DNA of 64,000 nt, taken from NCBI GenBank assembly GCA_900315035.1, contig OMXO01000002.1, forward strand, positions 1-64,000, written 5' to 3'. Shown here in pieces: positions 7,448 to 17,421 of the stretch. The position numbers were made by a program, and so were the translations under genes. Source of the DNA: an uncultured Prevotella sp. Its GTDB lineage: Bacteria; Bacteroidota; Bacteroidia; Bacteroidales; Bacteroidaceae. Under the pieces are notes generated by a model. It ran no database searches, was not told where the DNA came from, and saw nothing but the letters and a program-made list of their open reading frames with translations. Numbering within the stretch: the first letter of the stretch is position 1; each line of letters begins with the position of its first letter.

Positions 7448-7527
7448 GTCGACAAAGGTACAATTTTCTATTGAAACTGCCATAAGAAAACTAATAAAAA
7501 GTTTGGAATAACGTTTTTTTTAACAAA

Positions 7528-7562
7528 AGGCTTGGGAGATTCGGAAATAATTCGTACCTTTG
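7528..7562 (+). promoter_or_regulatory. Strong consensus promoter for a short transcript
   Basis: TTG at 7532-7534, a 20 bp spacer and TACCTTTG at 7555-7562 fit the Bacteroidetes promoter well. The -33 segment (AGGCTTGG, 7528-7535) is the exact inverted repeat of CCAAGCCT at 7578-7585 in the transcript. Confidence 0.55.
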
Positions 7563-7572
7563 CATCGCTAGA

Positions 7573-7616
7573 ACCCGCCAAGCCTCTCCACGATGCTCAA
7601 ATGTGCGGGTCGTTTT
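7573..7616 (+). terminator. Hairpin with U-run just downstream of the 7555 promoter
   Basis: ACCCGC (7573-7578) pairs with GCGGGT (7605-7610), and TTTT follows shortly at 7613-7616. Together with the promoter at 7532-7562 this would give an RNA of only about 50 nt. Alternatively it is a leader with attenuation for something now lost. No reading frame follows directly. Confidence 0.4.
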
Positions 7617-7704
7617 ATATTTTGTCGGTTTGACCGATGAAATTATTCTTATCAGCTACTATCCAATTCTTTCTGGACATCTTATAAGACATCTTTCTGT
7701 ACAT

Positions 7705-7980
7705 TTATTGAGTAAACTTTTCCGAAGCCTTTTCCGAAATGGCTTTCGCGGCCATGGTGGGGTCTAAAGAAAGAAGTTCAAGTATAACTTGTTGTCTGTC
7801 AGTTAGTTCTTTTACGACACCTTTTACGACACCTTTTACGACACCTTTTACGACATCTTTTACGACATTAGCATTGTCATCGTCCTTGGTTCACGTACAA
7901 TGACACTAAATGCTGTAACAAGATTGACATTGAACTCGGCAGCGGTACTTTGGTTCTCCTTTAATGCTATACTTGCTGTC
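7705..7980 (-). pseudogene. Decayed ATP-binding HTH regulator (AlbA_2-type), C-terminal remnant
   Basis: On the minus strand an open segment ends at stop 7705-7707 with ELTDRQQVILELLSLDP and AAKAISEKASEKF, a winged-helix-like tail. It is preceded by a V-V-K-G repeat encoded by the 12 bp tandem repeat at 7809-7868. Further upstream, in another frame, ASIALKENQSTAAEF and FSVIVREPR resemble the end of the core of AlbA_2-domain ATP-binding proteins. At least one frameshift and the loss of the whole N-terminal part make this a pseudogene. The family assignment is tentative; the decay is clear. Confidence 0.5.
7809..7868. repeat. 12 bp tandem repeat, five units
   Basis: CTTTTACGACAC is repeated at 7809, 7821, 7833, 7845 and 7857; the last two units end in T. 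Because the unit is a multiple of three it encodes V-V-K-G or V-V-K-D repeats in the decayed minus-strand gene. It has probably expanded by replication slippage. Confidence 0.85.
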
Positions 7981-8075
7981 GTACAACAGTAAGTAGACTA
8001 TTCATGCCCATGGGACTGAGTAGTTACCTTGATTGATCTTTCATGTTAATTATGATTAAAAGATAAGATTAAAAC

Positions 8076-8106
8076 TTGTGTTATTCTATTTTAATCACTA
8101 TATTTG
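8076..8106 (+). promoter_or_regulatory. Promoter of the rloA-rloB pair
   Basis: TTG (8076-8078), a 20 bp spacer and TATATTTG (8099-8106) match the Bacteroidetes consensus. The predicted start near 8113 lies downstream of an in-frame TTG (8104), which supports ATG 8134 as the true start of the ATPase. Confidence 0.6.
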
Positions 8107-8133
8107 CAGAAATTGTGCAAAATTGAAGTCAAG

Positions 8134-9384
8134 ATGGTATTACAAATTCGATTAAGTAACTTTTTCTCTATTAACGAAGAAGTGATTTTGGATATGCAGG
8201 CAGCGAGTCTTCAGACTAAAGAATCCAAGGACCTGTTGGGTAATACTTTCGTTTGCAATGACGAAAGGTTGTTGAAGACTGTTGCTATCTATGGAGCCAA
8301 TGCTTCAGGAAAGAGTAACATTATCAAAGCGATAAGGGCTTGTGTTCAAATGATCTTTGAGTCGCATAATTATAACGAGAACACAATCTTTGCCTTTACT
8401 CCATTTAAGTTTGGTGGCGTAGGTAAGCCAAGTGAATTTTATATCCGTTTTTTGATAGAGGGTGTTGAATACGAGTATAGCTTCTCCATGACAAAAACGG
8501 AGATTATAACAGAGGAACTGTATTATTACCCTGTTGGTCGAAAAAAGTTGGTGTTTTCACGAGATGAACGCAAAGGGCCAGATAAGAAGGATATCTATGA
8601 GTTCCGTTCTGCTATTCGTAGACCTATGGATGTGGCTGGAAATACATCAAAGAAAACCCTTTTTGTGTCACGTGCCAGTCAGATGGATCGTGATGTAGCT
8701 AAGGATGTGTTCCGCTATTTTAATGAGCGTTTTATTTTGAACTATTTTGGCTATAATAGTTATTCCATAGAGTCGCTTTTGAATGAGAACAAGGACTTGA
8801 TTTTGAGGGTGCTCAAGGCTGCAGATAGTGATATTATAGATATTCGTAGTCAGCACGAATTGAGGTCGCTGACAACTGCTGTCTTTGATCCTCTGAGTAA
8901 TCAGTTACTTTCAAGGGATGATATACAAAAGCCTCAGTTGAAGATTACGACTTTCCATAGGAATAATCCGGAAGTCCCATTTGATTTTTATTCAGAGGAG
9001 TCGAGTGGTACTCAAGAATTCTTCCACATGATGTTAACTATTCTGAATATCATCAAGGGCAACAAAGTTCTTCTGATCGATGAAATATCGATGGGACTAC
9101 ATGTGAATCTGGTGGAGTATATTCTTAATCTGTTCCATCAAAGTGAATCGGCTCAGCTCATATTCTCTACGCATAATACTAATTTGCTCAACATGAGAAA
9201 GTTGAGGAAAGACCAGGTGTATTTCGTTAACAAGCGTGATGATGGGTCTTCAGATTTGTATTCTCTCTTTGATTTTAAGGATTTCCGTGAGAATATGGAT
9301 GCAGAGAAAGCATACTTACAAGGCCGCTTTGATGCTATCCCCTATATTGACGATTCGTATAACAATCTAACACGACTTGGATAA
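8134..9384 (+). CDS. RloA-like AAA ATPase (AAA_15/AAA_21), AbiL-type defence
   Basis: This 416-residue ABC/SMC-like ATPase opens with LQIRLSNFFSINEE, the usual start of overcoming-lysogenisation-defect-like ATPases. It has Walker A GANASGKSNIIKAI near residue 55, Walker B VLLIDEISMGLH near residue 320 and FSTHNTNLL near residue 345. The partner gene begins one base after its stop. RloA/RloB pairs, also known as AbiLi/AbiLii, are two-gene abortive-infection or defence modules in which the ATPase is thought to sense a phage cue and control a TOPRIM-like effector. The family and pairing are clear; anti-phage activity here is inferred. Confidence 0.85.
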   Translation: MVLQIRLSNFFSINEEVILDMQAASLQTKESKDLLGNTFVCNDERLLKTVAIYGANASGKSNIIKAIRACVQMIFESHNYNENTIFAFTPFKFGGVGKPSEFYIRFLIEGVEYEYSFSMTKTEIITEELYYYPVGRKKLVFSRDERKGPDKKDIYEFRSAIRRPMDVAGNTSKKTLFVSRASQMDRDVAKDVFRYFNERFILNYFGYNSYSIESLLNENKDLILRVLKAADSDIIDIRSQHELRSLTTAVFDPLSNQLLSRDDIQKPQLKITTFHRNNPEVPFDFYSEESSGTQEFFHMMLTILNIIKGNKVLLIDEISMGLHVNLVEYILNLFHQSESAQLIFSTHNTNLLNMRKLRKDQVYFVNKRDDGSSDLYSLFDFKDFRENMDAEKAYLQGRFDAIPYIDDSYNNLTRLG

Positions 9385-9385
9385 G

Positions 9386-9925
9386 ATGGGAAGAAAGGCT
9401 CGTATATCTAAGGGGAAACAAATGAAACCGAACTTCTTTGTTTTCTGTGAAGGTGAAACGGAGATCGCATATGTCAAATTCCTGCGTTCATTGTATCGGG
9501 CTCCCATTCAGGTCATAGTAAAGAAAGGCAAGTCGAATATTTCGGAAGACTATATTGAACGCTCCCAAAATGAATATGTAAGAACTGAGCAAGATAAAGT
9601 CTTCTTGATGTATGATTTGGACGTTGATGGGATGTTGGAACAACTGCAAAAGATACCTAATGCAGAACTGATAGTCTCTAACCCGTGTATAGAACTATGG
9701 TTCTTGTTGCATTATCAGGAGCAAAAATCTGAGATTTCGTCTATTAAGTGTGTTCAGAAATATCAGAAGGTATCGAAAGGATACAAAAAGGGTGTCTTGT
9801 CTGAAGAAGAGAAGGATGTGTTTACCAAAAATAGAGAGTCGGCATTAGAAAGGGCAAAGAAACTTGCAGCATTCCAAAATCCTTCTACAACGGTATTTAA
9901 ACTATTGGAGGAATTGAAAGGATAG
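9386..9925 (+). CDS. RloB-like (AbiLii) TOPRIM-type effector
   Basis: This 179-residue protein has the RloB motifs in order: FCEGETEIAYVKFL near residue 18 (the acidic E..E of a TOPRIM-like fold), FLMYDLDVDG near residue 75 (DxD), and SNPCIELWFLLHY near residue 102. The ATG at 9386 is one base beyond the rloA stop; an earlier in-frame TTG (9377) overlaps rloA. RloB is related to OLD/DUF4435 nucleases, so a nuclease toxin is likely. A perfect 12 bp inverted-repeat terminator follows, so the pair forms a self-contained unit inserted between damaged genes. Confidence 0.85.
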   Translation: MGRKARISKGKQMKPNFFVFCEGETEIAYVKFLRSLYRAPIQVIVKKGKSNISEDYIERSQNEYVRTEQDKVFLMYDLDVDGMLEQLQKIPNAELIVSNPCIELWFLLHYQEQKSEISSIKCVQKYQKVSKGYKKGVLSEEEKDVFTKNRESALERAKKLAAFQNPSTTVFKLLEELKG

Positions 9926-9929
9926 TAAA

Positions 9930-9963
9930 AAAATCCGTGTAATCGAAAGACTACACGGATTTT
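9930..9963. terminator. Bidirectional terminator between rloB and dnaK
   Basis: AAAATCCGTGTA (9930-9941) and TACACGGATTTT (9952-9963) form a perfect 12 bp stem with a 10-base loop. A and T runs on either side let it serve both convergent genes. Confidence 0.85.
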
Positions 9964-9982
9964 AATTTAGATTTTAAAATCC

Positions 9983-11822
<1,840 letters not shown>

Positions 11823-11833
11823 TCAAAAATGTC

Positions 11834-11909
11834 ACAATTCATTGTGCAAACCATGTGCCAAATTGACTTTTTTGGTAAAAAATATGCCTTGTTACGTCAT
11901 TTTGGCACA
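11834..11909. promoter_or_regulatory. Inverted repeats upstream of dnaK
   Basis: CACAAT-TC-ATTGTG (11834-11847) is a short perfect inverted repeat. TGTGCCAAA (11854-11862) is matched by TTTGGCACA (11901-11909). They lie in the 186 bp gap between divergent dnaK and the secreted-protein gene. Neither matches the CIRCE element as I know it. They could be operators for either gene. Confidence 0.35.
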
Positions 11910-11915
11910 AATTAT

Positions 11916-11946
11916 TTTGTGATATCTCGAAAATCTATTATCTTTG
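11916..11946 (+). promoter_or_regulatory. Promoter of the secreted protein at 11982
   Basis: TTTG (11916-11919), a 19 bp spacer and TATCTTTG (11939-11946) match the Bacteroidetes promoter and lie 35 bp before the ATG. Confidence 0.65.
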
Positions 11947-11981
11947 CACTCAGAATTCTGTAATTAAACTATCGATAGGTC

Positions 11982-13382
11982 ATGAAAAGAACTATTTTGT
12001 CAACCTGTGTGGCTATGCTCTTTCTGGTAGCCACTGCTCAGGAAAATTCTTACATCGTGAAGACACGAGGGGCTAAGAAAAGTGCCCAAATTCAAGTGTT
12101 GGAAGAGGGTTTGGTATCTCCTGAGGAAGAAACTGCCACTGATTTTATCAGCCAGAATTTCAAGTTCTATAGCCTCTGCGACTGGCAGGAGGGTATGAAA
12201 TTCATGGTAATGCCTGAAAAGTATGACCTGGTGGTCAAGACTTTTGCAGATGCTGCAACTGGTAAAGAAGTGAGCAGCATGCCTCTGAAGTACAAGATTA
12301 TGATTTATAAGGGCCATACGGAGAGCTCTGATGGACATGCGCGCATCAATTTCCTGTGTCAGGATAATAACCGTATGTACTATTATGAGATACCCAGTGG
12401 CACGTTTGAGGACTATTGCTACACCAAGACTGGTGTGCCAACACTGGCTTATCTCGGTGATGTTGACATTGCCCGTGAGAAGTTGATGGGTAAGACGCTT
12501 TATACGAAGACCTCATTCTTCCGTATTGATACTGATTACGACAGCGACGGCTATCAGGATGTTGTCGTTGACAAAGATCTGGAAGTGAAGGTGACGGCCG
12601 TAGGCGTAGGTACCCGTTCTTATCCTGTTAAGATTATCGTAGAAGACAAGGATGGTAATGAGTTCTATCAGAATGTAGCTATCTCAAAGACCAATTGTGG
12701 TATGCGTGACGATGAGTTCATTATGGATGAGGCTAAATATCTTTTCGGTAATTCGTTTGAGCTTGTAGATGATATCATGAATATCAACAGCTACAACTAC
12801 AGGACCTACATCGGCAAGATTATCCATACGAAGTATCCGACTAAGTTGGTGAACGAGACTACTAAGAAGCTTCAGGCCATTCCCCGTTTGATTGAGTATC
12901 AGATTGAGGCTATGAATCCGCATAAGAATGACGACAAGTTCACGCTGAAGCTGAAGAATACGATTCTCGGAACCTATTTCTATACTGATTTGGTGCTGGA
13001 TGCTCATCGTGCTGAGAACCAGGAAGACTATTTTGGTTATGTCTTCGCTCCTGGTCCTGGCAAGAAGATTCAGACCTCTGAGGGTAGCCGTGCTATGATT
13101 CGTAATGGACATGTAGGTATCGGCTTCTCTGAGGATGAGGTGATGCTTGCTGCTGGTGAGCCAGATAAGGTTGAGCATGGGCAGAATGGTTACTATACTT
13201 GGACTTTCAATCGTTCCAACAATAAACTATTGTTTGTTGATTTCGACGGTAATGGTGTTGTTTACAAGACCAGAACAGGTGATGCTCCTCGTGCCAAGAA
13301 TACTTCTGCTAAAAAAGGTAAGAAGAGTGGTAGTCGCAAGAGTTCTTCTAACTGGAAGAAAGGTAAAGGTACTCCGATTTGA
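11982..13382 (+). CDS. Secreted protein of unknown function with BamE-like C-terminal segment
   Basis: This 466-residue protein begins with a signal peptide (MKRTILSTCVAMLFLVATAQ), so it is exported. I do not recognise the main body (residues 20-370). Near residue 385 the segment NGHVGIGFSEDEVMLAAGEP, followed by YYTWTFNRSNN, resembles the SmpA/OmlA (BamE) fold motif in which MsxxEVxxxlGxPd recurs. The last 40 residues are very basic and Lys/Ser/Gly-rich (AKKGKKSGSRKSSSNWKKGKG), unusual for a secreted protein. The gene stands alone between its own promoter and a strong terminator, convergent with recA. Confidence 0.6.
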   Translation: MKRTILSTCVAMLFLVATAQENSYIVKTRGAKKSAQIQVLEEGLVSPEEETATDFISQNFKFYSLCDWQEGMKFMVMPEKYDLVVKTFADAATGKEVSSMPLKYKIMIYKGHTESSDGHARINFLCQDNNRMYYYEIPSGTFEDYCYTKTGVPTLAYLGDVDIAREKLMGKTLYTKTSFFRIDTDYDSDGYQDVVVDKDLEVKVTAVGVGTRSYPVKIIVEDKDGNEFYQNVAISKTNCGMRDDEFIMDEAKYLFGNSFELVDDIMNINSYNYRTYIGKIIHTKYPTKLVNETTKKLQAIPRLIEYQIEAMNPHKNDDKFTLKLKNTILGTYFYTDLVLDAHRAENQEDYFGYVFAPGPGKKIQTSEGSRAMIRNGHVGIGFSEDEVMLAAGEPDKVEHGQNGYYTWTFNRSNNKLLFVDFDGNGVVYKTRTGDAPRAKNTSAKKGKKSGSRKSSSNWKKGKGTPI

Positions 13383-13397
13383 TGATAACAATGAGAT

Positions 13398-13436
13398 AAA
13401 AATAATCCCCAGCCATTTTGGTTGGGGATTATTTTT
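13398..13436. terminator. Bidirectional terminator between the secreted protein gene and recA
   Basis: AATAATCCCCA...TGGGGATTATT form a stem of at least 11 bp (arms about 13401-13413 and 13419-13432), with A and T runs outside. It serves the convergent genes on both sides. Confidence 0.85.
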
Positions 13437-13451
13437 GTAATATGTCCTTGC

Positions 13452-14477
13452 TTATTCCTTTTCTTGGATAGCCTGCATAATCTTTGCCTCGAGTTCTTCG
13501 CAGAGTTCGGGATTATCTTTCAGCAACTCTTTGGTAGCATCACGACCCTGGCCCAGTTTTGAATCTCCGTAAGAGAACCATGAGCCACTCTTCTTAATGA
13601 TATTGTATTCCACACCGAGGTCGATGATTTCGCCAATCTTGGAGATACCCTCACCAAATATGATTTCAAACTCGCAGCGACGGAAAGGAGGCGCTACCTT
13701 GTTCTTAACCACCTTTACCTTTGTCAGACTACCGATAATCTCCTCACCATCCTTGATAGGTGTTGACTTACGGACATCGATACGTACGGAGGCATAGAAC
13801 TTCAGAGCGTTACCACCAGTCGTTGTTTCTGGATTCCCGAACATCACTCCAATCTTCTCACGTAACTGGTTGATGAAGATACATGTGGTGTTGGTCTTAG
13901 AGATTGTAGAAGTGAGCTTACGCAGTGCCTGACTCATCAGTCGTGCCTGAAGTCCTACTGCAGAGTCGCCCATATCACCTTCGATTTCTTTCTTTGGTGT
14001 CAAGGCAGCCACAGAGTCAATGACAATGATGTCGATAGCACTCGAGCGGATCAGTTGCTCAGCAATCTCAAGTGCCTGTTCGCCATTGTCGGGCTGAGAG
14101 ATATACAAGTTCTCGATATCTACACCAAGTTTCCCTGCATAGAAACGGTCGAAGGCATGCTCAGCATCGATAAATGCTGCGATACCGCCAGCTTTTTGGC
14201 ACTCTGCGATGGCGTGAATGGCCAATGTCGTCTTACCAGAAGACTCGGGGCCGTATATCTCGATGATACGTCCCTTGGGATAGCCGCCTACACCCAAAGC
14301 GACATTCAGACCTATACTGCCAGTCGGAATGACATCTACGTTTACTACTTGTTCGTCGCCCATGCGCATGATTGAGCCTTTACCGAAGTCTTTCTCAATC
14401 TTCATCATGGCAGCCTGCAAAGCCTTCATCTTCTCTTGTTGAGGGGTCAGAGCAGCTTCTTCTTTTTCTTTTGCCAT
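13452..14477 (-). CDS. recA: RecA recombinase
   Basis: The 341-residue protein is full-length RecA: Walker [10 protein letters not shown] near residue 74, Walker [13 protein letters not shown] near residue 150, and the loop L2 segment [21 protein letters not shown] near residue 215. RecA coats single-stranded DNA, drives strand exchange and triggers LexA-type self-cleavage in the SOS response. It is the last gene of an apparent operon, 27 bp downstream of the carboxynorspermidine dehydrogenase stop. No SOS box was recognised in the gap. Confidence 0.98.
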   Translation of the reverse strand: MAKEKEEAALTPQQEKMKALQAAMMKIEKDFGKGSIMRMGDEQVVNVDVIPTGSIGLNVALGVGGYPKGRIIEIYGPESSGKTTLAIHAIAECQKAGGIAAFIDAEHAFDRFYAGKLGVDIENLYISQPDNGEQALEIAEQLIRSSAIDIIVIDSVAALTPKKEIEGDMGDSAVGLQARLMSQALRKLTSTISKTNTTCIFINQLREKIGVMFGNPETTTGGNALKFYASVRIDVRKSTPIKDGEEIIGSLTKVKVVKNKVAPPFRRCEFEIIFGEGISKIGEIIDLGVEYNIIKKSGSWFSYGDSKLGQGRDATKELLKDNPELCEELEAKIMQAIQEKE

Positions 14478-14504
14478 AGCCTTTAGAAATTTAAGAGTTA
14501 ATAA

Positions 14505-15740
14505 TTATAATTCGAGGTCGCCATCGAACACTTCGTGCCAAGGCAGCCCTTGCTTGTTCAATTGTTCCATGAATGGATCGGGATCGAAATCCTCTACGTT
14601 CCATACTCCCGGCTTCTTCCAGATGCCCTTGACGAACATCATGGCGCCAATCATGGCTGGTACACCAGTAGTATAGCTGACTCCCTGCATGCCCGTCTCC
14701 TTGTAGGCCTCTTGATGCTTACAGTTATTATAGACATAATAGGTATGCTCTTTGCCATCTTTGATGCCACGGATGCGACAGCCAATAGAGGTTTCGCCTT
14801 CGTAGTTCTCACCCAGGTCCTGAGGATTGGGCAGAACGGCCTTCAAGAACTGCAGGGGAACGATTTTCACCTTTGCAGTGCCAGATCCATCAGCCAGAGG
14901 CGCTTCGTATTCAATCTCATCGATACGGCTCATGCCGATATTCTGGATGACGTCGAGGTGTTTCAGATACTGCTCACCAAAAGTCATCCAGAAACGTCCC
15001 TGCTTGATAGTGGGGTAGTTCTTGACCAGTGACTCCAATTCTTCGTGGTGCAGCAGATAGCTCTCGCGAGGACCGATGTTGGGGTAGGTAAGAGGCTTGT
15101 GGATCTCCAGCGGTTCAGTCTCAATCCACTGCCCGTCCTTATAATAGAGTCCCTTCTGTGTGATTTCCCGGATGTTGATCTCTGGATTGAAGTTCGTGGC
15201 AAAAGCATGGTGGTGATCACCAGCATTGCAGTCCACGATATCAAGGTAGTGGATCTCGTCAAAGTGGTGTTTGGCTGCATAAGCCGTATAGACGCCAGAT
15301 ACACCAGGGTCGAAACCACAGCCGAGAATCGCTGTCAGACCAGCTTGTTCGAAACGGTCTTTATAAGCCCACTGCCAACTATACTCGAAGTGAGCCTCGT
15401 CTTTAGGCTCGTAATTCGCTGTGTCGAGATAGTTACAGCCACAAGCCAGACAAGCGTCCATGATGGTTAGGTCTTGATAGGGCAGGGCGAGGTTAATGAC
15501 GAGTTCTGGCTTGTAGCTGTTGAAGAGTGACTTCAACTGCTCTACATCGTCAGCATCCACCTGGGCTGTCTTGATGTCCATTTTGTAACCAGCCTTATGG
15601 ATATCCTCCACAATCTTGTCACACTTGGCCTTGCGACGGCTGGCAATCATAAAATCGGTAAATACGTCAGCATTCTGTGCTATCTTGAATGCTGCAACCG
15701 TGGCGACGCCTCCGGCGCCAATCATTAATACTTTTGCCAT
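14505..15740 (-). CDS. Carboxynorspermidine dehydrogenase (saccharopine dehydrogenase family)
   Basis: This 411-residue protein has an N-terminal Rossmann fold (VLMIGAGGVATVAAFKIA). The substrate-domain motifs are NLALPYQDLTIMDACL, GCNYLDTANYEP and ILGCGFDPGVSGVY. This pattern fits carboxy(nor)spermidine dehydrogenase, which reductively condenses putrescine or diaminopropane with aspartate semialdehyde in the alternative spermidine pathway used by gut Bacteroidota. A carboxyspermidine decarboxylase should complete the pathway but is not in the window. The length matches the family, and the gene sits between a hypothetical gene and recA on the same strand. Confidence 0.85.
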   Translation of the reverse strand: MAKVLMIGAGGVATVAAFKIAQNADVFTDFMIASRRKAKCDKIVEDIHKAGYKMDIKTAQVDADDVEQLKSLFNSYKPELVINLALPYQDLTIMDACLACGCNYLDTANYEPKDEAHFEYSWQWAYKDRFEQAGLTAILGCGFDPGVSGVYTAYAAKHHFDEIHYLDIVDCNAGDHHHAFATNFNPEINIREITQKGLYYKDGQWIETEPLEIHKPLTYPNIGPRESYLLHHEELESLVKNYPTIKQGRFWMTFGEQYLKHLDVIQNIGMSRIDEIEYEAPLADGSGTAKVKIVPLQFLKAVLPNPQDLGENYEGETSIGCRIRGIKDGKEHTYYVYNNCKHQEAYKETGMQGVSYTTGVPAMIGAMMFVKGIWKKPGVWNVEDFDPDPFMEQLNKQGLPWHEVFDGDLEL

Positions 15741-15752
15741 AGTTTATAATTA

Positions 15753-16358
15753 TTATTGATTATTGATTTCTTCTCCTCTGATACCAAGGGCTGCCATGAT
15801 AGAGTAGCCTAAGATTTCCTGCCGGAAATTGCCGCCAGGCATAGGTTGCATGGCAAAGACGGTGATACGCTTGTCATCATCATCAACCCGATTCAGAATC
15901 GTGCGTACCTTATTATATATATAGTCGTCTTCTGCATTTGGTATCACCATCACGCGCTTAACATCCTTTTGTTCAAGGATAAGTGCCAGGGCATCACAGA
16001 AATACTCTTCAGCGCCAGCAATGTCTTCAATAGGATAGGCATTGATGACAAACTCGCCAAGTTGGTCTTTGAAAGCCTTGCCGTTGAGTTCTTCCTCGTA
16101 GTTACTTGGAGCGAAATTATTCAGTTGCGTCTTCGTTTTTTTGTGGATGAGCGCTACCAATGTCTCATGCTCCCCATGACGCATGCCGCCATCGAGCGCC
16201 ACGCAGTCTATCCATCGTGCCAAGTCGGCTTTGGGTATCTGGCGTTCTAGCATACGCTCGAAGTTCACACTGAGGTTAAATGCCACCTTGTCGATGTAGT
16301 CGGCATCGGCGAGAATCACATTTTCACTCCATTTGATGTCTTGAAGTTGGTTGTTCAT
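15753..16358 (-). CDS. Conserved Bacteroidales protein of unknown function
   Basis: The product has 201 residues from the ATG at 16358; an in-frame GTG at 16364 would add two. No signal peptide, membrane helix or known catalytic motif is visible. The sequence is acidic with ordered-looking segments (LARWIDCVALDGGMRHGEHE, VKRVMVIPNAED). It resembles a small family (DUF6621-like) that I recall near polyamine genes in Bacteroidales, but I cannot assign a function. A -7 box (TAACTTTG, minus strand, 16369-16376) lies so close that the mRNA would have an extremely short leader or none. It is the first gene of the apparent recA operon. Confidence 0.6.
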   Translation of the reverse strand: MNNQLQDIKWSENVILADADYIDKVAFNLSVNFERMLERQIPKADLARWIDCVALDGGMRHGEHETLVALIHKKTKTQLNNFAPSNYEEELNGKAFKDQLGEFVINAYPIEDIAGAEEYFCDALALILEQKDVKRVMVIPNAEDDYIYNKVRTILNRVDDDDKRITVFAMQPMPGGNFRQEILGYSIMAALGIRGEEINNQ

Positions 16359-16410
16359 ATTCACGTGACAAAGTTACAATAATTTGTGCATACTGCCAAA
16401 TTTCTCAGCA

Positions 16411-16477
16411 AAAATCATTTATTCGGGATGAAAAATCAAATATTTGGGGCGACTCTCCGGAAAACGACCTATCTTTG
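16411..16477 (+). promoter_or_regulatory. rhaD promoter with predicted AraC-type operator
   Basis: AAAATCATTT (16411-16420) and AAAATCAAAT (16432-16441) form a direct repeat with a 21 bp period. The -7 box TATCTTTG is at 16470-16477, 28 bp after the second half-site. The same arrangement and spacing occur upstream of rhaB (21240-21306), which predicts the operator of the rhamnose activator. Confidence 0.65.
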
Positions 16478-16502
16478 CACTATCTAATTAAATAATCAGA
16501 AG

Positions 16503-17312
16503 ATGAAGAGTATATTAGAAGGTCGTCAGGCTTTGAAGACCGAGGTAGAGAAAATCGCGGAAGTGGCCGGCTATCTATGGCAGAATGGATGGGCGGAACG
16601 TAATGGTGGTAATATTACTGTCAATGTGACAGACTTGGTGGATGACGAGATTCGTCAGTTGCCTGCCATCAGTGACGTTAAGCAAATCGGTGTTACCCTC
16701 CCTGCTCTGAAAGGTTGCTATTTCTACTGCAAAGGGACAGGTAAACGTATGCGCGATCTTGCCAGATGGCCAATGGATAATGGAAGCATCATCCGTATCC
16801 TTGATGATTGTGCCTCTTATGTTATTATCGCAGATAAGGCTGTCATGCCAACCAGTGAGCTACCCAGCCATCTTACTGTACATGCCAACCTCATCGAACA
16901 GGGTAGTGCATATAAGGCTACTGTCCATACCCATCCCATAGAACTGGTGGCTATGAGCCATAATCCTGCATTCCTTGGCAAAGATGTGCTTACCAAAATT
17001 CTGTGGTCGATGATTCCTGAGACAAAGGCTTTCTGTCCATTAGGACTGGGTATCGTGCCCTATACGCTGCCAGGCAGTAACGAGTTGGCTGATGCCACAC
17101 TGAAAGAACTTGAGGATTACGATGTGGTGATGTGGGAGAAACATGGTGTCTTTGCTAAGGGACTCGATGTCATGGATGCCTTCGACCAGATTGATGTGCT
17201 GTCGAAGAGTGCCAAGATTTATATTAATGCCCGTGCCATGGGCTTCGAACCAGAGGGCATGAGTATGGAACAGATGGCCGAGATGTCACGTGCCTTTAAC
17301 CTGCCAAAGTGA
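16503..17312 (+). CDS. rhaD: Rhamnulose-1-phosphate aldolase
   Basis: This 269-residue class II aldolase cleaves L-rhamnulose-1-phosphate to dihydroxyacetone phosphate and L-lactaldehyde in the cytoplasm. The zinc-binding histidines are in KATVHTHPIELVAM (near residue 142) and the later WEKHGVFAKG (near 212). The N-terminal GWAERNGGNITV segment is characteristic of the family. The length matches the E. coli enzyme. It is transcribed alone, between its own operator-promoter and a strong terminator, and opposite in orientation to rhaBAT. Confidence 0.93.
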   Translation: MKSILEGRQALKTEVEKIAEVAGYLWQNGWAERNGGNITVNVTDLVDDEIRQLPAISDVKQIGVTLPALKGCYFYCKGTGKRMRDLARWPMDNGSIIRILDDCASYVIIADKAVMPTSELPSHLTVHANLIEQGSAYKATVHTHPIELVAMSHNPAFLGKDVLTKILWSMIPETKAFCPLGLGIVPYTLPGSNELADATLKELEDYDVVMWEKHGVFAKGLDVMDAFDQIDVLSKSAKIYINARAMGFEPEGMSMEQMAEMSRAFNLPK

Positions 17313-17370
17313 AAAAACAAACTACTGATTTGATTCATATAAGGATAATTTGCACTTAAATTTGAAGAAG

Positions 17371-17400
17371 AATCCCCGATGCCGTGAGGCATCGGGGATT
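17371..17400. terminator. Terminator between convergent rhaD and rhaT
   Basis: AATCCCCGATGCC (17371-17383) and GGCATCGGGGATT (17388-17400) form a perfect 13 bp stem with a GTGA loop. Confidence 0.9.
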
Positions 17401-17421
17401 TCATTTTCCTTTGTTTATCTG

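Noticed and set aside
7809..7868. Possible CRISPR array
   Set aside because: Units are contiguous 12-mers without spacers and encode a protein repeat.
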